From positions 1 to 20,945 of the forward strand of contig JAJHTX010000023.1 of the NCBI GenBank assembly GCA_032164295.1: a DNA stretch of 20,945 nt, in the 5' to 3' direction. The translations under genes and the position numbers were made by a program. The notes under the pieces are model-generated. The model was not told the origin of the DNA. It was given only the letters and a program-made list of their open reading frames with translations, and ran no database searches. This stretch comes from Inonotus obliquus. Taxonomy: Eukaryota > Basidiomycota > Agaricomycetes > Hymenochaetales > Hymenochaetaceae. Numbering within the stretch: the stretch's first letter is position 1; each line of letters starts with the position of its first letter. Positions 8,886 through 15,444 of this stretch are shown piece after piece.

Positions 8886-9472
8886 CTAAAATTTTAAATC
8901 TAAACAAACAAAATTAAAAATGAGTTTTTAATCTTTTTAATTTTTGTTTGTGGGTAATTCTTTTTTTATAAAATTTTAATAGTTATTTAAGATTAATTAA
9001 ATTACAAAACTTATTTGTTTTAAAAATATTAAAAAAAATTAAATAAAGATAAATTAATTTTTAGTTTAATATTTTTTGTTAAATTAACCCTAAATAAGCT
9101 AATTCTATATTATAGACGATTTCAATTTTACTAAGATAAATTTATTTAAAATCTAAATTTTGTTCAAACAATATGTGATATTAAGTTACATTTAACTATT
9201 TAAAGCTTAAATTAAATTAATAAAATTTAACGGCCATTCTTACTAGTAGTCAACCTAAATTAAATTAAAATTTAAAATTTGTGAAATTAAATTCAAAAAG
9301 GGTTCAAGGAAAAAATCAAATGTGTGATTTTAAGTTCAAATTTATTGTTTCCTTAATCTAAATATTAGAATTTTAGATCAATTTGAAAAGTTTTTAGAAC
9401 TAAATTGAAATTAAAAAAATTGTGATTTTTTAAGTTCAGAACTTTAAAACTATTAACCATGTTTTAGATAAA
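8886..9472. other. Gene-free AT-rich spacer with a threefold short repeat
   Basis: No gene is supported. A motif close to TGTGATTTTAAGTT occurs three times: 9174-9187 (TGTGATATTAAGTT), 9323-9336 (TGTGATTTTAAGTT) and 9421-9436 (TGTGATTTTTTAAGTT). Spacing is about 149 and 98 nt. Confidence 0.5.
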
Positions 9473-9720
9473 TTGCTTAAAAGGAGTAGTAAATCTAAAC
9501 TTTTTAATATGTTTATTTGTGCAGATACTTAGTTTTTTGTTTCAAATTAAAAAAGATCTTAATTAAATAATTGAATGTTTTCATTCACTTCTCAACAAAA
9601 GGCCTTAGTTTTAAATGGTGTTCAAATTTTATTTCAAATAAAATAAAATGTTAAGAATGTTATTAATACCGATTGTCTGTTTAATTTTATTAATCACAGG
9701 TGAGGTGCCAGTAGAGTCTG
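9473..9720 (+). repeat. Decayed duplicate of nad4 leader and first codons
   Basis: AAAAGGAGTAGTAAATCTAAA (9479-9499) is identical to the block before nad4. It is followed by CAAATTAAAAAAGATCTTAA, AAAGGCCTTA, ATGGTGTTCA and then ATGTTAAGAATGTTATTAATACC, spelling MLRMLLIP where nad4 has MLSLLLLIP. Similarity fades after about 25 codons. It is a partial copy of the 5' end of nad4. Confidence 0.6.
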
Positions 9721-9830
9721 TAAACTTATTTACTATCATCGATTGTCTGGTTGAATTAAAAAAAGTGATTGTAATTAAATGGTTGAATGTTTCTGGTTTC
9801 TCTAAGAAAACCAAGTATCTAATTATATAG
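9648..9830 (+). pseudogene. Truncated nad4-like start, 60-codon frame
   Basis: The first codons (MLRMLLIPIVCLILLITG) follow nad4 (MLSLLLLIPIIGSIALLLV); the remainder does not look like Nad4. It sits at the end of the duplicated leader, so it is most likely a relic that is translatable only by accident. A small chimeric hydrophobic protein is possible but unsupported. Confidence 0.45.
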
Positions 9831-9997
9831 TTAACAAAACAAATGACTCACAAGAAATCATTGTAAAAATGAATAAAGCTGAAAGTTCTCGTGTAGTATA
9901 TGAGTTAGAAAGAACAAATCCTAATTGGAAAAATAACTTTATTAATAGTCCTTTAGAATCTACAGAATGGATATTTTCTTCAGATAAATTATTATAA
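9806..9997 (+). other. 63-codon relic frame without start
   Basis: It is open from a TAA at 9803 to a TAA at 9995. The translation looks protein-like, for example YELERTNPNWKNNFINSPLE and STEWIFSSDKLL, with normal use of rarer residues. There is an internal ATG about 22 codons in but none at the start. I do not recognise it. It probably is the 3' end of a gene whose front was replaced by the nad4-like sequence. Confidence 0.3.
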
Positions 9998-10050
9998 AAA
10001 TGTAGACTAACGATTTAGTATTACATTTTTTATTAAATTATTTTGCTATT

Positions 10051-10293
10051 TTGTTAGTTTTTATTTTTAGTTTTAAATTAATAGCAGATAAAGATCTTTA
10101 TTCAACAAAATTAGAATTTAAGGTAAAATCTCTACCTTTAGGTAAATATATTCATATACTAATTAGTAAGTTAATTAATTCTTGGAGATTGACTAATATT
10201 TTTTGGTTTTACTTAATAAGGTTTATGTTGTTAGTATTTTTAAGCAGCTCAGCATTTGGAGTTTATACTTCTTTATTGGCTTTAAAACTTTAA
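10051..10293 (+). CDS. Small hypothetical membrane protein, about 80 aa or more
   Basis: The first possible start used here is TTG at 10051. The frame is open back to 10006 and has no ATG there, so the true start is uncertain. The N-terminus (LLVFIFSFKLIA) and C-terminal half (IFWFYLIRFMLLVFLSSSAFGVYTS) are hydrophobic, with a polar stretch between them, giving two likely membrane segments. The product is not recognised. It shares general size and layout, and a GKYI sequence in the middle, with the 80-aa ORF at 17662-17904; this may be chance. It probably belongs to the inserted gene set. Confidence 0.4.
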   Translation: MLVFIFSFKLIADKDLYSTKLEFKVKSLPLGKYIHILISKLINSWRLTNIFWFYLIRFMLLVFLSSSAFGVYTSLLALKL

Positions 10294-10811
10294 GAAAAAA
10301 ACAATAAACTTATTTAAGTTTATTTATATAGCCCTATCCAAGATTAACTTTATTTTTATAATATTTATTATTTTTAAATAAAATTAAATTTGATTTTTAA
10401 ACAAAAATTTTTTTTTTATTAATAAACATTAAACAATTAATCTTTCTAATTTTTGTTTGTTATTTAAAGGATTTATTAAATTATTTGTTGTTTTTTCAGT
10501 GAAAAGTAAACAGCTATGAACGAAATTGTTTTAGGGTTAAATATTGAGTTACTTAACAAATTAGTTGAATCAAGTTTAGTTTTGTGTGTAAAATAGTCGG
10601 GATCAGTCGGTTTGTCCTAATGAAAATAATTATGTTTAATTCATTTAATTTAATTAAAAATTGTCTCAAGATCTTGTTAGTCTTTTTAACTAAATTCGCG
10701 ACAATTAACTTTAATTAACAGCTCTTTAAATTTAATATCTTCATCTACATTTAATTAGCGGGTCCGCTGAAAGGGACATCTATTTTACCTAGTACTATCA
10801 AAGGGTCATTA

Positions 10812-10881
10812 CTGCCGCCGGAGTCGAACCAATATATTTTAGTTTTTATCTAAACACTCTACCTGTTATAGTCAAATTTGT
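10812..10881 (-). pseudogene. Degenerate tRNA-like sequence
   Basis: It shares TAGAGTG, a TTTAG/CTAAA anticodon stem (loop ATAAAAA) and ATATTGGTTCGACTCC with the minus-strand tRNA-like family at 4.3 and 13.5 kb. The D-arm is disrupted, the T-stem relies on GU pairs and no acceptor stem can be formed. It is most likely a dead tRNA copy. Confidence 0.5.
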
Positions 10882-11018
10882 GAGCTGTGTTGGATTTTAA
10901 GCTTCAAAAATCGATATACAATATTATAACTATAAGAGATAGTAAATATTAACATTTTTGTTATTACAATACGATTTTAATATAAACATAATATTTTATA
11001 TTATACTCTAAATTTAGT

Positions 11019-11300
11019 AAAACCATCAGGTTTTATTAACCAGGGAATTCGCTCGTGAGCTAAGGAGCCTAAACTGCTCTATCTAAACTAGTAAAATAGT
11101 CTTTTGCAGATAAAGTTTTTTTTCTTTCTGAATTATAAGTTTTATAACTAGTACTTCCTTTATTTAAACATTAAGGGTAAGTTTAGATAGTGCAACTCAA
11201 TATTTATCACTAGATAAAGTTAATTAAATTAATTATTAGATTGAGTTAGCCTTAACAAACTTTGTGAAAAGTCTTGGAATAGTTTGTAAAAACTATTTGG
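11019..11300 (+). ncRNA. Possible structured RNA (strand uncertain)
   Basis: Several perfect inverted repeats are packed together: AAAACC/GGTTTT (11019-11034), GCTC GT GAGC (11051-11060), CTATCTAAACT with AGTTTAGATAG (11079-11089 and 11180-11190), AACTCAAT with ATTGAGTT (about 11194-11247), and AATAGTTT GTAA AAACTATT (about 11278-11297). Nested pairing at these scales suggests a folded RNA, but AT-rich DNA produces hairpins by chance. I cannot assign it to RNase P RNA or any other family. Confidence 0.25.
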
Positions 11301-11357
11301 GTTGGTTAAACATTCGGCACGTATAATTCGCCAAAAAAATTTAATTTTTAGTAAACT

Positions 11358-12794
11358 ATGAAACACACAACAAAAATTTTACAAGTGAAAGTAAACTTTT
11401 TTTTTAAAATTAAATTAATGTTAAAAAGAATAATAAATATTTTTATTCCTAGTATTTTATTTAGAGTTTCACCTACAAGTAGTAAGTTAAATGAAGAAGG
11501 AGTTAACTTACAAGATGCTAACAGAACTCTCAAAATAGACGATCCTCAGGCATTAGAATCTTTACAAAACAGTTTAAATGAATTGATAGAGGCTAAAAAC
11601 AAACACAAAAGGGCTGAAATGATCGAAGATTTTCATCAGAGTTTCTCTTCGTTAGATAGACAAGCCGATCGGGGTTTAAACAGGTTAGAAAATTCCGGAC
11701 CACAGTATAATGAGCTTGTTAAACATGTGGACAATGCTGTAAGCAGCTCTAGCGACTCTGGTTTTTCTTGGAACTCTTTTGTAGGAATTTTTGACTCTAA
11801 AAAAAAAAATAGAAATGAATTGATTGACAGCCAAAATCAATCTGATATTATCAAATCCCCCCAAATCCAGGAATTTTTAAGAGCTCACAAAGTTAGTAGT
11901 GGTCAGGGTCAAGAAGTTTCAAATATTGTAGCACAAACTAGTGAAGTAGTTAGTGAATTCAAACCTTTAGGTAGTGCGGGAGATGTCACTGTTAATCAAT
12001 TACTTACTAAATTTAGTGAAAAAATTGAGCCTATACTTGAAGTTCTTAGAGAAAATCCCTTGTTAATTAATATAGGTACTGTTGCCTTAAGTGTTATAAC
12101 TCCCTTACTGATATATAGAGGTGTTGTGAAAACATTCGGTAAAGTATTGCCTATGCCTGAGTATGGTAAGGCTAGCTCAGCTTACTACTTCCAAGCACGG
12201 AGAGAGATAATGTTTTTTATGCTGGTGGGGGCTCCTGTGATCACAGGTGCTTTGTTAAACATGGCGTTACCTCTATTATCTTCAAAAGAAATTGCCACCG
12301 AACGAGTGATAATTAAAGGTTCAGACGTATTATCTCGTTTAGCTGAAAATATAAATATATCTTTGTTAAGTTTTTTAGGCTTTAAAGGGAATAAGAAATT
12401 TAATTGGATTTGGTTTCTTGGGTTTTTAGTTTTATTATTTATTGTTACAATATTGAATTATTATGATATTAATATTATAAATATAATATTTAATACAATA
12501 AGAAATCCTATAGTAGGAAAATATTTAATATTGCTATTAATAATTATTAGCGTAATCTTTATATTACGTTATATTTTTATATTATTAATGATTTATTTAA
12601 TTAGTAAAAATAAAATAACTAACTCTGTATTTATGCCTTCTTTTTTAAATAAAACATCTGAGGTTTTAGAGTCTATAAGTAAAAGTAAAAATTTAAAATT
12701 TATGGTAGATTTTTATTATAGACTTTTGTTTTTATATCTTTTTATTTTTTTTTATTTCGTCAATTTATTATTTAATAATTTATTAAAATATTAA
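11358..12794 (+). CDS. Hypothetical multi-spanning membrane protein, 478 aa
   Basis: I do not recognise this protein. Residues about 60-220 are hydrophilic, with Ser/Gln/Asp-rich and probably helical stretches (EALQ-like heptads around ALESLQNSLNELIEAKNKHK). Membrane segments are likely near 230-252 (TVALSVITPLLIYRGVV), 285-305, 350-370, 390-420 and 453-475. The ATG at 11358 is taken; a second ATG at 11418 (MLKRIINIFIPS) is a plausible alternative. The codon style changes near 12350: before it the gene has a fair share of G and C, after it is almost pure A/T and the protein becomes Ile/Leu/Asn-rich. This may be a fusion with local mitochondrial sequence. It lies alone on the plus strand between gene-poor regions. 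Confidence 0.6.
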   Translation: MKHTTKILQVKVNFFFKIKLMLKRIINIFIPSILFRVSPTSSKLNEEGVNLQDANRTLKIDDPQALESLQNSLNELIEAKNKHKRAEMIEDFHQSFSSLDRQADRGLNRLENSGPQYNELVKHVDNAVSSSSDSGFSWNSFVGIFDSKKKNRNELIDSQNQSDIIKSPQIQEFLRAHKVSSGQGQEVSNIVAQTSEVVSEFKPLGSAGDVTVNQLLTKFSEKIEPILEVLRENPLLINIGTVALSVITPLLIYRGVVKTFGKVLPMPEYGKASSAYYFQARREIMFFMLVGAPVITGALLNMALPLLSSKEIATERVIIKGSDVLSRLAENINISLLSFLGFKGNKKFNWIWFLGFLVLLFIVTILNYYDINIINIIFNTIRNPIVGKYLILLLIIISVIFILRYIFILLMIYLISKNKITNSVFMPSFLNKTSEVLESISKSKNLKFMVDFYYRLLFLYLFIFFYFVNLLFNNLLKY

Positions 12795-13066
12795 ACTACA
12801 AAAAAAAAAAGTTTAAAACAACTAAAAAAAATTAACTATTTTTATTGTTATGTTTTTTTCTAGTTTAAGCAAAAATACTAAATTGTTTTTACTAGACTTT
12901 TCCGTTTACATGTTTAACTAGTACTTTTTCTAGTTTAAACGAAGAGCTCCTGAGGGCTCAAAAGAAGATTTAGCACTCGCACAAAGATTAATTATCACAA
13001 TTCCTAGAAGTAAAAAAGGACAATTAATCTTCAAGTTTCGTAAATCTGTATTATATTATATAAATC

Positions 13067-13085
13067 AAAAAGAATTGAAATTTAA
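13067..13085 (+). repeat. 19-nt exact repeat of 3047-3065
   Basis: AAAAAGAATTGAAATTTAA occurs here inside the 77-codon relic and again just before tRNA-His at 3047-3065. In AT-rich DNA this is weak evidence of a shared origin on its own. Confidence 0.4.
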
Positions 13086-13124
13086 CCCCTATAGGGGGTT
13101 ATATGATAATATAAGGGTAGTAGA

Positions 13125-13162
13125 AAATTCATCACAAGAAATAAATTTGTATTTAAAAACAA
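13125..13162 (+). repeat. 38-nt direct repeat of 14698-14735
   Basis: The two 38-nt segments differ at one position. Each begins AAATTCATCACAAGAAA. At 14.7 kb it forms the 3' end of a minus-strand ORF; here it is read on the plus strand by the relic frame. Confidence 0.6.
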
Positions 13163-13196
13163 ACTAACAAAATTATTTAATTTAAAATAAAATTTT

Positions 13197-13210
13197 TAGT
13201 AGTATATAAG
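13197..13210 (+). promoter_or_regulatory. TAGTAGTATATAAG motif, copy 4
   Basis: Identical to copies 1 and 3. It is followed 53 nt later by the first TTCAGAGTTGT-type repeat. Confidence 0.4.
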
Positions 13211-13444
13211 GATGTAATACACGAGAGCAGATAGCAACAAAAGAAAAAAAAGTGGTTATTGTTGTTCAGAGTTGTCATACAAAAAAGATCCTAGTCTACA
13301 ATAATGATTGTCAGGAGTGTTTCATATACCATTTAAAAATAACAATTGTTATTGTTCAGGAGTGTTTTGTTAACATTGAATAACTATACTACTATTCGCG
13401 CGCGCCTTTTGCAATTTGAAAAAAGCAACCAAAAAACTTGGATT

Positions 13445-13458
13445 TAGTAGTATATAAG
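13445..13458 (+). promoter_or_regulatory. TAGTAGTATATAAG motif, copy 5
   Basis: Identical to copy 3 and placed, like it, shortly before the 3' end of a minus-strand Lys-like tRNA (50 nt here, 76 nt there). Confidence 0.4.
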
Positions 13459-13508
13459 GATTTTTCCTTATCTTAAACAAGATTAAATAATAAAAAGGTA
13501 TTAGTGTA

Positions 13509-13580
13509 AAGTAGTAACTGGAATTGAACCAATATCTTTCAATTAAAAATCGAACACTCTACCAATTGAGTTATACTGCT
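13509..13580 (-). tRNA. tRNA-Lys-like (TTT), copy 2
   Basis: It is nearly identical to 4279-4350. The anticodon stem TTCGA/TTGAA is better here, with loop TTTTTAA (anticodon TTT). The acceptor AGCAGTA/TACTACT has one C-A mismatch at the third pair. The D- and T-arms are intact. The flanks are duplicated too. Confidence 0.6.
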
Positions 13581-13599
13581 TGTGGTTAAAAATATTAAA

Positions 13600-13670
13600 T
13601 AGAAGAAAATGGAATTGAACCAATATCTTTTGTTTATTAACAAAGACTCTGCCTTTTGAGTTATTCTTCT
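13600..13670 (-). tRNA. tRNA-like sequence with abnormal anticodon arm
   Basis: The acceptor AGAAGAA/TTCTTCT is perfect and the D-arm ACTC/GAGT is good. The T-arm has one mismatch. The anticodon arm is one nucleotide short: TTTG pairs with CAAA around TTAATAAA and no normal anticodon can be read. It is probably a pseudo-tRNA, although the perfect acceptor stem is notable. Confidence 0.45.
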
Positions 13671-13675
13671 TTGGT

Positions 13676-13708
13676 AAGGAACTAAGTATTTGAACTACTT
13701 AGTCCCTT
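13676..13708. repeat. Hairpin between tRNA-like sequences
   Basis: ACTAAGTA (13681-13688) pairs with TACTTAGT (13696-13703) around TTTGAAC. AAGG and CCTT extend the stem with a bulge. It could guide transcript processing. Confidence 0.45.
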
Positions 13709-13710
13709 AA

Positions 13711-13788
13711 GAGAAGTAAATGGAATCGAACCAATATCTTTTGATTTTGTTTTTTTACAAATACTCTGCCTAATTGAGTTATACTTCT
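13711..13788 (-). tRNA. tRNA-like sequence with enlarged anticodon region
   Basis: The acceptor AGAAGTA/TACTTCT is perfect, and the D-arm (ACTC/GAGT) and T-loop TTCGATT are recognisable. The anticodon region is about 5 nt longer than normal and consists of TTTGT, an A-run and ACAAA, without the usual T33. No anticodon can be assigned, so it is probably a pseudo-tRNA. Confidence 0.45.
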
Positions 13789-13873
13789 TGGTTTTAAAAA
13801 TTATTCTTTTGTTTTATTTTGTTTTCTTTCCCTTAGGGAAGGGTTAATTAAACCCCGCCCGATAGTTTTATAA

Positions 13874-13999
13874 CAGTTTACCGTCTTGTTTTGGACTATT
13901 TGTTTTATCTACGGCTCAACTTTAAACAAATTAAATAAGTATTACCAGGCGGAAAACTATCTTTAGTTTGAGCAGTTTACCGTCTTACTCAGGACGGTA
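13874..13999. repeat. Two CAGTTTACCGTCTT repeats, the second with a hairpin
   Basis: CAGTTTACCGTCTT occurs at 13874-13887 and 13973-13986. In the second copy TACCGTC (13978-13984) pairs with GACGGTA (13993-13999) around an 8-nt loop. The hairpin lies 29 nt after the stop of the minus-strand ORF at 14028, so it could act as a 3' processing or terminator element. Confidence 0.5.
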
Positions 14000-14027
14000 T
14001 TTAAGAAACTAAAGAAACCTTAATTTG

Positions 14028-14489
14028 TTAATTATTTCCTTTTCTAGGGATTACTATAACAAATTTTACTGAATAATATTCACCTTCTTTAACTTCCGGT
14101 GCTTTTTTCAGTATTTCTTTTTCGTATCTTTTAGTAAACAAACTAGCTTCTTTAGCTATTCCGTGTTTACTTATTTTTGGTGAATAAACTAAGTGAATGT
14201 AACTGGTGTATGATTTGTGTTTAAAAAGATTATCTGTTGTGATAAATGTAAACCAATCAACTAAATATAATCTAATGTTAATACTTTTTAAGTTATAAAA
14301 ATTATCCTCTAATAATTTAGTAATATGTTCTGGAGCATATTTAGAATTAATTAGTTGAAAATAAGAGAAAACCCAAGAAACTAGTTCTGTTACTGTAATA
14401 TAATTAAAATCACCGAGAGTGTAAAACTCTAACTCAAATTCATTTTGTTTTTTATATATTTTTAATAGTGTAATTTTTCTTCTGTTCAT
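14028..14489 (-). CDS. Hypothetical protein, 153 aa
   Basis: It begins at an ATG and encodes a basic, aromatic-rich, apparently soluble protein with no clear membrane segment. I do not recognise it. Its C-terminus (KKAPEVKEGE ... KFVIVIPRKG) resembles the start of the 77-codon relic at 12934-13167, so at least two members of this family existed here. An element CTAATCTTTTTCTAG lies 65 nt before the start codon, shared with other minus-strand ORFs of this region. A hairpin follows the stop codon. It is the last member of the minus-strand run. Confidence 0.6.
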   Translation of the reverse strand: MNRRKITLLKIYKKQNEFELEFYTLGDFNYITVTELVSWVFSYFQLINSKYAPEHITKLLEDNFYNLKSINIRLYLVDWFTFITTDNLFKHKSYTSYIHLVYSPKISKHGIAKEASLFTKRYEKEILKKAPEVKEGEYYSVKFVIVIPRKGNN

Positions 14490-14554
14490 GCTTTTTTTTT
14501 AATAATTTTAAACTCCAATGATTTATTCTAAACCATAGAAACTATTTTCTATAA

Positions 14555-14569
14555 CTAGAAAAAGATTAG
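14555..14569 (-). promoter_or_regulatory. CTAATCTTTTTCTAG upstream element
   Basis: On the minus strand this is CTAATCTTTTTCTAG, 65 nt before the ATG at 14489. It differs by one base from the copy before the 702-aa ORF. Confidence 0.45.
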
Positions 14570-14679
14570 CGCAAAAATAGTATCAAATTTGTTTTAATGC
14601 TATATTACTTATTGTAAAATTTAATAGGGTTAACGTTATCTCTACACCTTTTAGTTTTAAATAACAATAAAGGGTTAAC

Positions 14680-15363
14680 TTAGTCAATCAAATTGTCAAA
14701 TTCATCACAAGAAATAAATTTGTAATTAAAAACAATATCTAAACCAAAACCATATTTAACAAAATCAATTTTATTAGTAAAATCATTAATTCTATTACTA
14801 TGGAAAAATATTAGATCATAAAGATTAGAATCTAAATAGATCGGAATATTGTGAAGAGTATAACTTGGTCTATTTTTAACTATATTGTTACTAATAATAC
14901 GATAATGTTTGTTACCGAAATTATTCACAATTCCACAAGAAATTACTTTAATCTGTAGTAGGATACAATAATCCATAGCTATTGATTTAATATCCACGAT
15001 ATCATCAATAACAAAGTTATGGTTATCCAAATCTTTTACAGTATCAAAAAATTTCATAAAATACTTATGTGGAAAATCATAATTATTAAAATTGTTAACA
15101 TGATAATAATCAGAAAATAGATTAGGGTTAGCACCTGAGCTTTTTATTCTTAATCTGGAATCAGCGTAAGTGGAGTAAGATCTACTAGCTCTCGGTTTAT
15201 CATTAAATAAATTTTTAACAATATCCTTACTTTTTACAAAGCTTTTTCTATTTTGAAGGGTACCCGGCGGACCATCAATTAAAGAAGTTGAGTTACTAGC
15301 TTCGGTTTGATTGTTTTCAACAGAAGAGTTTCTTTCTTGAACTCTGTTTAAATATTCAATATT
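14680..15363 (-). CDS. Hypothetical ORF, 227 open codons (ATG at 15057 gives 125 aa)
   Basis: The product is not recognised. The first ATG is at 15057 (MKFFDTVKDLDNHNF), giving a 125-aa protein. The frame is open and protein-like for another 102 codons upstream, to a TAA at 15364-15366, with RASRSYSTYADSRLRI in that part. This frame is the same as that of the 702-aa ORF: only TAG (15445-15447), 26 codons and TAA separate them. Either the two were one gene of about 950 codons now broken by two nonsense mutations, or this is a separate gene starting at 15057. The second view is helped by CTAATCTATTTTCTG 53 nt before that ATG. The 3' end overlaps the 38-nt repeat. Confidence 0.5.
   Translation of the reverse strand, partial: NIEYLNRVQERNSSVENNQTEASNSTSLIDGPPGTLQNRKSFVKSKDIVKNLFNDKPRASRSYSTYADSRLRIKSSGANPNLFSDYYHVNNFNNYDFPHKYFMKFFDTVKDLDNHNFVIDDIVDIKSIAMDYCILLQIKVISCGIVNNFGNKHYRIISNNIVKNRPSYTLHNIPIYLDSNLYDLIFFHSNRINDFTNKIDFVKYGFGLDIVFNYKFISCDEFDNLID
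15111..15125 (-). promoter_or_regulatory. CTAATCTATTTTCTG upstream element
   Basis: A one-insertion variant of the shared element, 53 nt before the ATG at 15057. It lies in the protein-like upstream extension, so it could be coding sequence that resembles the element by chance. Confidence 0.3.
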
Positions 15364-15444
15364 TTAAGGGTCCGAGTCTTCTAACAATCTACCTCTAAGC
15401 GCGTTAGCTAAATCAATTAAGGTACTTAATTCTTTAGTTTCCAC

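Larger units (their letters stand above)
10294..11357. other. Long gene-free stretch, partly structured
   Basis: I see no reading frame worth calling over roughly 1 kb. It holds a degenerate tRNA-like sequence (10812-10881), the short palindrome AGCGGGTCCGCT (10757-10768), and a dense set of hairpins at 11019-11300. I found no rRNA core motif. Confidence 0.6.
12934..13167 (+). pseudogene. 77-codon relic related to the 153-aa ORF at 14028
   Basis: The open frame from the TAG at 12931 to the TAA at 13165 has no ATG start. Its beginning (RRAPEGSKED ... RLIITIPR) resembles the C-terminal end of the 153-aa protein at 14028-14489 (KKAPEVKEGE ... KFVIVIPR), then it continues for about 50 more residues. 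It therefore looks like the tail of a related gene that has lost its front. It contains a near-perfect palindrome, AACCCCTATAGGGGGTT, at 13084-13100. The last 14 or so codons coincide with a 38-nt repeat also found at 14698-14735 in the opposite coding sense. Confidence 0.4.
13168..13508. other. Gene-free spacer with promoter-like motifs and repeats
   Basis: No gene is seen. It has two TAGTAGTATATAAG motifs, three TTCAGGAGTGTTT-type repeats (about 13263-13275, 13309-13323, 13352-13371) and an alternating CGCGCGCGC run at 13397-13405 that stands out in AT-rich DNA. It is a counterpart of the 3.7-4.27 kb spacer. Confidence 0.55.

Noticed and set aside
9629..9814. 61-codon minus-strand ORF
   Set aside because: Antisense of the decayed nad4-like copy; no upstream element or conserved motif.
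10294..11357. Possible rRNA, RNase P RNA or intron
   Set aside because: I looked for core rRNA sequences, RNase P conserved blocks and a group I intron core or homing-endonuclease motif and recognised none. Only unspecific hairpins remain.
11348..11533. 61-codon minus-strand ORF
   Set aside because: Antisense to the start of the 478-aa ORF, with no independent support.
12234..12247. Perfect palindrome CCTGTGATCACAGG
   Set aside because: It lies within the coding sequence of the 478-aa ORF and has no second copy; probably chance.
2774..13371. CRISPR-like array
   Set aside because: The short repeats are dispersed, imperfect, in both orientations and irregularly spaced; this is mitochondrial DNA and there are no cas genes.
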